From Selaginella tamariscina (Eukaryota > Streptophyta > Lycopodiopsida > Selaginellales > Selaginellaceae): a stretch of 64,000 nucleotides of DNA. Below, piece after piece: positions 57,106 to 64,000 of this stretch. The stretch's first letter is position 1. Each line of letters opens with the position of its first letter. The stretch lies in the NCBI GenBank assembly GCA_003024785.1, contig PUQB01000707.1, positions 1 to 64,000 on the forward strand, read 5' to 3'. Under the pieces are notes generated by a model, which saw nothing but the letters and a program-made list of their open reading frames with translations, was not told the DNA's origin and searched no databases. The position numbers and the translations under genes are program-made.

Positions 57106-57858
57106 CTTCCCCGATCTATACTTCAATAATTCGTGCTAAATGCGACTAGAACTATTTGATTTCTCATTCTTAGATCTGTAGCAACCTAACTATCCCCGGC
57201 GCCTATCATATCAATCGGTAGATCACCGACCCAGCTGAGATTACTGTCTCCGATTGATCCAAAACAAAGACTTTTCGTGAAAATCCCCCAAATTATCTAG
57301 CCCTAGAGCTTTCTTGTCCCTGAAACGGCGGCTGCGTGGAGATTCTCGCGGAAACGGAAGATCCTAGAATTATTTAACCCTACCTCGAATCCAGAAGCCA
57401 AATGCACAGATTCGAAGGCACCAGTGCAGAAAAAGCTTGCAACAACCGCAGATCCCTCGAATTCTCTCAAATCCCGCACTTTTCTCTTCGCGATTGATGC
57501 AGCGACGGCGTCTAACGCGAAAATCGTCACTGAAAGAGCAGATCCCTCAAACTCTCGAGTCCGATGGACAAGTAGCGGCGGCAGAGGAAGAAGATACACA
57601 GATTCAAGGCGCCGATGAAAAAATCGCTTTTGCGCAGCGCCCTGGGACGATCCTCACGAAGAACAGAGACTTTTCTAGGGTTTGTGCATCTGCAGTCCTA
57701 CCTACAGTGCTGTGTATGTGTTCACCAAGAAAACAAATGAGCCTGTTGTACAAGGTGACCCAAATCCGTACAACGCGAGCTTTTTGGCGCAGTCAAGTAC
57801 GGCTGCCGCACCGCCAGCTCGAGAATATGCTCTAATGATTCCCCAGGCTCAGTCAATG
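57106..57858. other. Spacer: MUB promoter/5' UTR and TPK 3' UTR
   Basis: The sequence next to 57105 would be the MUB leader. A diverged internal duplication is seen: CAGATTCGAAGGCACC (57410) against CAGATTCAAGGCGCC (57599), and AGATCCCTCGAATTCTC (57450) against AGATCCCTCAAACTCTC (57542). Open frames on the plus strand here (57437-57948) do not resemble a known protein. Confidence 0.5.
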
Positions 57859-58220
57859 TCACATGGCAATCTCAACCGTCCACAACAGGTGCACGTCAGA
57901 GTGGACGGTCACAATCTCGGTTTCTACGATGTTCGACGTGCTCACTAGCGAACCAAATGCCATTGCTGTATCATCTGTTATACAGTAAATTTCATAAATA
58001 TGTCAGCAAATGCATTTATTTACGTAATATGTATATTAATTGGTATTACAGTTTAAACCTTGTATGATAAGAATTTCTTAACCAAACTTTCATGTGTATA
58101 TATATACATACAATTGCTTGTGTAATGAAAAAAAAGTACATACACATAACATATATAGATGTGATGTACTGAAGTGCACATTGTATATAAAGGTATGCAC
58201 TTTAGAACTCAATATATATA

Positions 58221-58292
<72 letters not shown>

Positions 58293-58932
58293 TCACTAAT
58301 AAGGAGATATATCAAGTACAAAACTACCAAAAACTACACAACTACATAAAATACATAGTGTGTGTATTATATATATCTGATACGTACTTAAATTCCAGCG
58401 TAAGCCTGTTGACGTGGATTTTGCTGATGGTTGACCGACAGGAATAAGACCGCAATGAGACCCAGGTTTCACAAGAATTTCGTGTCGGTATCCACGTGGC
58501 AGGAGAAATATAAGATTCTCGTCGTTCAAGAGGAATATTCTGAGTTCTGGGAAGTTGTAAAGTACGTTTAAGTTGCCCATTTCGTGGTCAAATCTCCCAC
58601 CTAATGCACCTAATACGATTATCCTAAGCTACAAGGCAAACGTTTTGTTATTAGTACCTAATTATAAATATATATATCACTATAAATATATAGCTAACCT
58701 TTAAAAATTAAGCGTATATAATAGATAGTTACGTTATCAGTAAGCATGGTATCTTTGATGAAAGCAATGCACTTGTGAAGATCCGTTGAATCCTGGTCGT
58801 TGGATTTGTCGAGAATCTTTGTGTTCTGCGTGAATCAAATGATTAGAGTATATGTACTTAAGTGATGCTTATGTCCATGTTTAACAATACATAAGGATTC
58901 TTTTTGATATGTTTACCCACAGTTCTTATAAC

Positions 58933-59001
<69 letters not shown>

Positions 59002-59356
59002 GTTTCTGTGTGTGTGTGTGTGTGTCTATACACACATACACACACATTTATAATCTAGAGAGCATAAAGGATTCATTTGACTTGATATGTTTATACCCAT
59101 CTCACTCTCACTCTCTCTCTATGCACGCGCACACACAGACAATAGGAGTCCAATTATCTAAATGTGTGTATGTGTTTATATGTATATGTCTGCTCTATAT
59201 GTATCCAGGTATATAGTGTCTGTGTAGGTGTATGCCTACATATAGACATATATCCTACAAATGCTAGTATAAAGGATTATTACGTACATAATATAACAAC
59301 ACACAAACACACACGATCTGCTTACGCGTGTGTGTGGCTGCATATAATCTAGAGTG

Positions 59357-59428
<72 letters not shown>

Positions 59429-59958
59429 TCACTCAACACAACACAGCTATGGTAAGAATCTAAATCATATGACAAGACAAAAGAATATTCCAAAAGCAAG
59501 AGGTCCCAAAGTTAAGGACTCATCTCCAATATAATATTCTATAAATATTATTAATACATTGATATTTCATTAAATAAACATACCTTAGAAGCATAGAACT
59601 GTCTCACTTCAGGCTCAATGGAGTCCAAGTCCCCAACTATAAACTCTGGAATATACCTGTTTTTTTTTATTTTATGTTAAACAGAAGATAAACATATTTA
59701 AAGATTACATACCTTTCAGGTGCTTCCATCTCTCTGTATACACGATTCGCCCCTCCGTCCGCACAGAAAGAATCTGAGCTGCGAACATACACACATGTGT
59801 TATGCATGTGCAATGCAATGAATTTACTCACCTTGCTGCCATAAAAAGGGGGTCTTTTTCGGGAGAGCGCTATTAAGAATTACCAGAGCACAGCGGCCCA
59901 GATTGGATTGCGGAGAGAAATTGTTGTATGAACATTCTAAGCTGCTCCATTCCAAGCC
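57859..59958 (-). CDS. TPK: Thiamin pyrophosphokinase (first exon not found)
   Basis: Makes thiamin diphosphate from thiamin and ATP in the cytosol. Six exons recovered: 59958-59832, 59773-59713, 59656-59584, 58825-58733, 58628-58388 and 57974-57859. All junctions are GT-AG and keep phase, giving 236 codons and a stop at 57859-57861. Family marks: 'GRCALVILNSALP' then 'FLWQQDSFCADGGANRVYRE' (substrate pocket CADGGAN), 'IPEFIVGDLDSIEPEV' (the GDLDS Mg/ATP motif), 'LDKSNDQDSTDLHKCIAFIK' (the DQD.TDL.K motif), 'GALGGRFDHEMGNLNVLY', 'HCGLIPVGQPSAKSTSTGLR', 'LVSTSNIVE' and 'LLWTVEIAM'. Known plant proteins are about 260 residues, so 20-25 N-terminal residues are missing. No ATG lies in frame in the first recovered exon. 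It starts at an acceptor-like TGTAG. Introns hold GA/CT microsatellites. Confidence 0.93.
58233..58290. repeat. (GA)n microsatellite in TPK intron
   Basis: An uninterrupted GA run of about 58 bp preceded by a TATATA run. It is inside the last TPK intron (58387-57975). Confidence 0.9.
58935..59035. repeat. (CT)n and (GT)n microsatellites in TPK intron
   Basis: A CT run (about 58937-59002, one interruption) followed by a short TG run (about 59009-59025). A second CT run followed by a CA run lies at 59360-59424 in the same intron (59583-58826). Confidence 0.9.
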
Positions 59959-60104
59959 CTACACAGGATCGTGTGTATATGTGTTCTTCCACAGACGCTT
60001 TGACTTTCAGAAACAGAGTAATTAACCTAGTAATTCGCAGTAAAAATGATTGAGATTCTTTAAATATTCTTGTAGAATATTCCTACAACATGCTGTTAGA
60101 ATAT

Positions 60105-60380
60105 TCATGGGATCAAGTTAGGGGGATGCCACATGATCGTAGTCTGGGGGAGCATGGTCCAGAGCTGGTTGTTTCCAAATGTGAAACCGAACAGGATGAG
60201 GGGATTTCCGTTCTTCACTTCGTTGTCTCCGTGGTCGATGTCCAGGTTGAGCCCTATGTTTTCGTATGCACGGATGGTAGTGTAGTTGCCACCAAAGTCT
60301 TCACTCATGGTCCACAGGAACCTGCTCCCCCACTGTGAAGCATCCCCCAAATCAACCTGTAAAGAAGCACGTGTGTGTAT

Positions 60381-60418
<38 letters not shown>

Positions 60419-60875
60419 CACGTGGCTTACCCGGTCGAATTCTACCTGACCATGCTGAAGAGCAGTTGAGGTGTAAGGGTTTACAAGCACGAACGCTGGG
60501 ACCCTTTCACATCTCGGAACCCAGGTCCCCACCTGTCATCTCGGACCCATAGCTAATCGAAATGAATGAGAACAATTTCAGTAGAGAGAGAGAGACAGAG
60601 ATTCACCTGGAACCAGTCATTTCTCATACACGGTGACATTACCACGGTCTGGTTTTGCAGAGCTGTTAAGCAAAAGTAATACGCTGCCTTGGAAACAACA
60701 GTATAAGCAACCGTCGGACGGGGTGCTGGAGGTGGTGCAGCCGTGGTGGGACTACAAAAGAACAGCGACAAATGTATATATAGAATGGTATATTCATGCA
60801 AGCAGCACAGAGAGAGACCTACCTTGAGAGAGATGCTAAGAGGAGAACAAGAAGCATCATTTTCCCTATCTCCAT
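60105..60875 (-). CDS. EUL-domain lectin with signal peptide
   Basis: Four exons: 60875-60823, 60751-60607, 60532-60431 and 60356-60105. All GT-AG, in phase, 183 residues. The start MEIGKMMLLVLLLASLS is a clear signal peptide, followed by a Pro-rich linker 'SPTTAAPPPAPRPT'. The rest matches the Euonymus-lectin domain: 'AYYFCLTALQNQTVVMSP', 'DWFQ', 'RVPAFVLVNPYTSTALQHG' (matches the family's GFPAFALVNKATG), 'LWTMSEDFGGNYTTIRAYEN', 'IGLNLDIDHGD', and the conserved sugar-binding end 'FGNNQLWTM' (Q-x-W type). EUL proteins bind mannose or galactose-type glycans. Most characterised ones are nuclear or cytoplasmic without a signal peptide, so a secreted form is unusual. It starts 130 bp from the divergent PPR relic and ends 147 bp from the TPK gene. 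Confidence 0.88.
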
Positions 60876-61004
60876 AGAAGTGCTCAGAGCAGCCCTTTTA
60901 ATATGAGGACTGCTCAACTAACCACCAAGGTAGTTTGATCACAGCATTGTTCTATGGTAGAATATACTGCAGATTAATTAAGTTCATGTTCATGGCATGC
61001 TCGT

Positions 61005-62973
61005 ATGGCATGGAGGAAATGGGGAGAAAAGACAGATTTACAAGCACATTATGCACATCTTCTTCGCGAATGCAAATCTTTAATACAAGGAAGAGAACTA
61101 CACGCAGCCATCATCAAGGACCGCAACTTAAACACGTACCTCTCCAACCTTCTTGTTCAGATGTACGGAGACTGTGGAAGCGTACAAGATGCATTCAGTG
61201 TCTTTTACAAGATGGGAAGTGAAAATCGCAATCATTCTCATGGACCATTATGTTTACTGCATTTGCCCATAACGGCAAATGCAGGAAGCCAAACAAATGT
61301 TCGATTCTATGCCCGGGAGGAATGTAGTCTCATGGAACTCAATGATAGCATGTTATGCTCGGTGTGAGTCTCTCCTTGAAGCGAGGAATCTGTTTGATAG
61401 AGTCCCGAGAGGACACTTCCTACTTGGAATGCCATGGTTACAGCCTATGCACAGAATGGGCATTCCATGGAGGCTTTGAAACTCTTCAGGACCATGGACT
61501 TTGAGGGTATACGCCCAGACAGGTCACGTTCATCAGTGCATGCAATGCTTGCGGGGGAGATTTCTCAGAATCAAAGCTTACTCACACCAAAGTCGTAGAA
61601 TGCGGCCTTGAACCAGACACATCCGTGGGGAACTCACTCATCACTATGTATGGGAAATGCTGCCACTTAGAGGGTTGTCGTCTCTGCTTCGACGCGATCA
61701 CGGAGCCAAATGTAGTGTCGTGGACTGCTCTTCTTACCGCAAATGCCCACAACGGGGTTCTGCAGCAAGCCTCGTATCTCTTCGAGCAAATGCCTGTCCG
61801 CAACGAGGTCGCCTGGACTGCAATCATAGCTGCAAATGCCCAGCTCGGTAATCCCAGTCAGGCACTTGTGCTCTTCAAGAGGATGGACCTGGAAGGCTTT
61901 CTGCCGGACAAGTTCACCCTTGCCAGCACGATCGACGCATGCACAAATGTCGGAGACAGCGACACTGGGATGGCAATACACAGTGACATAGTCACGTTCC
62001 AGATCGAGCACGACGCAGCAGTAGGAAACTCACTGGTTAGCATGTACGGAAGGTTCAACATGGTGGAAACCGCCTGCACAGTGTTTGAAACCATGCAACC
62101 ACGGAACGTGGTCTCCTGGACTGCAATCCTTGTAGTGCTTGCCCAGAACGGGCATCTGCAGGAGGCGAGGAGCCTCTTTGACAGAATGCCACTCAGGAAT
62201 GTCGTCTCGTGGAACGCAATGCTGACGGCTCACGTAGGTGAGTCCGACCACAAGAAGGCCATCGAGCTCTACAAACGGATGTGTACAGACGGGATTCTCC
62301 CAGACCGTGTCTCTTTCATCAGCGTACTGGAGGCGTGTGCGTGCAGCACAGACTCAGAGACTGGGATATCAATACACGGAGATATCAGAGAGATGAACCT
62401 ACACACGGACCCGTGCGTCGGAAGTGCACTCATTAACATGTATGCACGCTGTGGTCGCCTACACTCGGTGTCGGAAGTCTTCAATATGATACACTCCCAA
62501 GATGTAGTGTTATGGAGCGGGCTTATATCTGCTTACTCACAAAACGGATATGGTGCTGCTGCATTACAGAGCTTTCACCTTATGCAGTTAGACGGAGTTT
62601 TACCGAACGACGTCACGTTCGTGAGCGTCATTACTGCTGTAACAGTGTAGGCCTCGTCTCCAAAGGGTGGCACTATCTTGCTGTGATGAGAGGTGACTAC
62701 GGGATTGAACCGGGGATCGACCACTTGGTTTGCATGGTGAACTTGTTGGGAGGTCCGGGCGTCTGGCGGAAGCTGAGGCGTTGATTGAGAAGTGCGAGGC
62801 GTCACATCTGCCGTCCATTGCATGGAAGTCGTTGCTTAGTTCGTGTTATGGGGACGTTGGAAAGGGCCACAAGAGTCTCGGAGCGTGTCTTTCGTGAGGA
62901 TCCAGGGGACCCTTCTTCACATATTACACTCTCTAACATATATGCAGCTACACATACCATATCTTCTTGTTAA
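61005..62973 (+). pseudogene. PPR protein gene (PLS-type), decayed
   Basis: Intronless PPR array. The start (MAWRKWGEKTDLQAHYAHLL, RECKSLIQGRELHAAIIKDR) is typical of PLS-class organelle RNA-binding proteins. Repeats such as 'GRNVVSWNSMIACYARCESL', 'ITEPNVVSWTALLTANAHNG', 'QPRNVVSWTAILVVLAQNGH' and 'LRNVVSWNAMLTAHVG' follow. The longest open part is 61625-62650 (341 codons). About seven frameshifts (near 61240, 61275, 61410, 61525, 62645, 62755, 62850) break it, and it stops in an E-like segment ('HITLSNIYAATHTIS') without a DYW domain. The flanking genes have clean exons over the same region, so the breaks are probably real and not sequencing error. Confidence 0.8.
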
Positions 62974-63450
62974 GTGACACATGTTAAAGCAACACCCACC
63001 GATTAGAGAGAACAGATGGCCCATGCAGATTATAAGTTAAATAGAATAAGCTTATTTGATACGTTGTTTATATCGGAACTGTGCTTATCTTATTCACTCG
63101 TGTATTAAAGTACATCAACCTGTTCCTTTTGTGGGTAACATCTACCTTATTCCTAGCTCCTTATGCATCTAAGGACGCATCACCCTCCAAAACCACACAG
63201 CTTATTTGATACGTTGTTTATATACGATGACGATGACGATGACGTTGTTTAGCTTAACAGAAAGGAGAAGAATCACAATCGAGTTGTTGTCAGATCTGAT
63301 AGTAAAGAACGGCAAGCATATTATTTGACTGTAATTTAATAATATTAAAATTTTCCTTTAATTTAATTAAATTAACAGGGAATCACGTTATTTGGGCTTT
63401 TAGGGCTTTGGTGCTTGAACGCGAGCGAGGAGCGCCATTAGGGTACTAGG
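62974..63450. other. Spacer before the next gene
   Basis: Contains a short ACGATG/GACGAT hexamer-like repeat (about 63225-63245) and a duplicated phrase 'GCTTATTTGATACGTTGTTT' (63050-63069 and 63200-63219). The last 150 bp probably hold the promoter and 5' UTR of the gene at 63451. Confidence 0.5.
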
Positions 63451-63614
63451 ATGCCCTCGCTAATCCGCAGGTAAGCGCCTCAATCTCTCTCACTCTCTCT
63501 TCTGATTCGTATTTCTGCAGCGGAATCTTCAAGCGGAATGAAACACTGCGCATAGGAATCTCTGCTTTCTGTGGTGTGATCATCGGTGTATTTGTCGGCG
63601 TGTCCTTTTCTGGG
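63451..63614 (+). CDS. Start of a gene for a type II membrane-anchored protein (partial)
   Basis: Two exons: 63451-63470 (MPSLIR + AG, donor GTAAGC) and 63521-63614 (acceptor TTTCTGCAG, donor GTACAG), phase kept (AG+C), 38 codons. The second exon encodes 'GIFKRNETLRIGISAFCGVI' followed by 'IGVFVGVSFSG': basic residues and then about 18 hydrophobic residues, a signal anchor. The pattern (R.NE..R..I....G...G...GVSF) resembles the N-terminus of plant DUF707-type proteins, but it is too short to be sure. The rest of the gene lies beyond an intron that runs to the window end and contains CA/TA microsatellites (about 63640-63672). Confidence 0.45.
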
Positions 63615-64000
63615 GTACAGATTAGATCACAGTACACGCGCGCGCACACACACACATATATATATATATAAAGACAGGTAGATAGTTTGATAATCTTTCC
63701 TTTTCGCGGTACACTTTTCATTTCAAATAGATGTGTAGTATGTGTGTAGTTTGGTAATCTCTCCTTTCCTAAGAACAGGGGTTCTTAGTTTTAGTTGTGT
63801 AAACTAACACCATAAACTTTATGTAGTCTCTGGGTAGTTAAGTGCACAACGCATATCGATTTTCATTGCTACGTCGTTACTGATTTATATTCACTAAGTC
63901 AATATATACGTCTAAGCCATAGGCATGTACATAATATTCACACACGCACACGCACACGCATCGGTATATATTTCCGTATGACACATGACACACACATAAA

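Noticed and set aside
57437-57948. Two overlapping plus-strand open frames upstream of MUB
   Set aside because: They overlap the real TPK last exon on the other strand, and I recognise no family. Probably chance frames in GC-richer DNA.
58090-58296. Open frames of Ser/Leu or Arg/Glu dipeptides over GA/CT runs
   Set aside because: Microsatellite artefacts inside TPK introns.

Overview
This is nuclear DNA of a land plant. Three clean, intron-containing plant genes (a membrane-anchored ubiquitin-fold protein, thiamin pyrophosphokinase and a Euonymus-type lectin) lie at the right end, next to a decayed PPR gene. The rest is mostly LTR retrotransposons, with AT-rich spacers and many plant-style microsatellites. 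The PPR relic has short alternating 'NVVSWTA..' modules of a kind I associate with lycophytes and other seed-free plants. That assignment is a weak inference.

Layout. 1-4778: the 5' part of a reverse-strand Ty3/gypsy element (GypA), cut by the window edge. 5073-9749: ChrD1, a complete but internally deleted chromovirus with perfect 5-bp target-site duplications (ATCAT). 9755-11931: AT-rich spacer. 11932-50401: a nest of insertions that appears to be one decayed Mutator-like DNA transposon (MULE). It has a 9-bp direct repeat GTTTGCAAC at both outer edges, degenerate terminal inverted repeats, a reverse-strand transposase relic (12188-21769) and a divergent second gene (44518-50237).

Inside the MULE, from left to right, are: ChrD2, the longest ChrD copy (14664-21041); a GypA solo LTR (21814-22500); a second GypA solo LTR split by the full-length chromovirus ChrB1 (22943-30268); an inverted GypA half-LTR that has grown into a tandem array (31139-31960); a tRNA-derived SINE-like piece; a 3'-truncated chromovirus ChrE (about 32080-35284); a GypA fragment (35285-36552); ChrB2 (37016-44380, reverse); and ChrD3 (45361-49604, reverse). 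About 6.3 kb of MULE sequence remains between them. 50402-55472 is AT-rich spacer with a foldback repeat and a Tourist-like MITE. 55473-62973 holds the gene cluster, and a further gene starts at 63451.

Most striking signal. The ChrD and ChrE families carry no tRNA-type primer site. Two bases after the 5' LTR they have a 12-nt segment that is a perfect reverse complement of a 12-nt segment inside the LTR, about 31-33 bp downstream of a TATA box, where the RNA should start. The segment differs between the families (TTGATAGTAACT in ChrD, TTGAATGATTCT in ChrE), yet each matches its own LTR. This covariation points to Tf1/sushi-type self-priming of reverse transcription. ChrB1 and ChrB2 next door use a conventional initiator-tRNA-Met site. 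ChrD1 and ChrD3 also share one internal deletion junction at independent insertion sites, so they form a mobilised non-autonomous subfamily that keeps gag and the chromodomain but lacks reverse transcriptase, RNase H and the integrase core.
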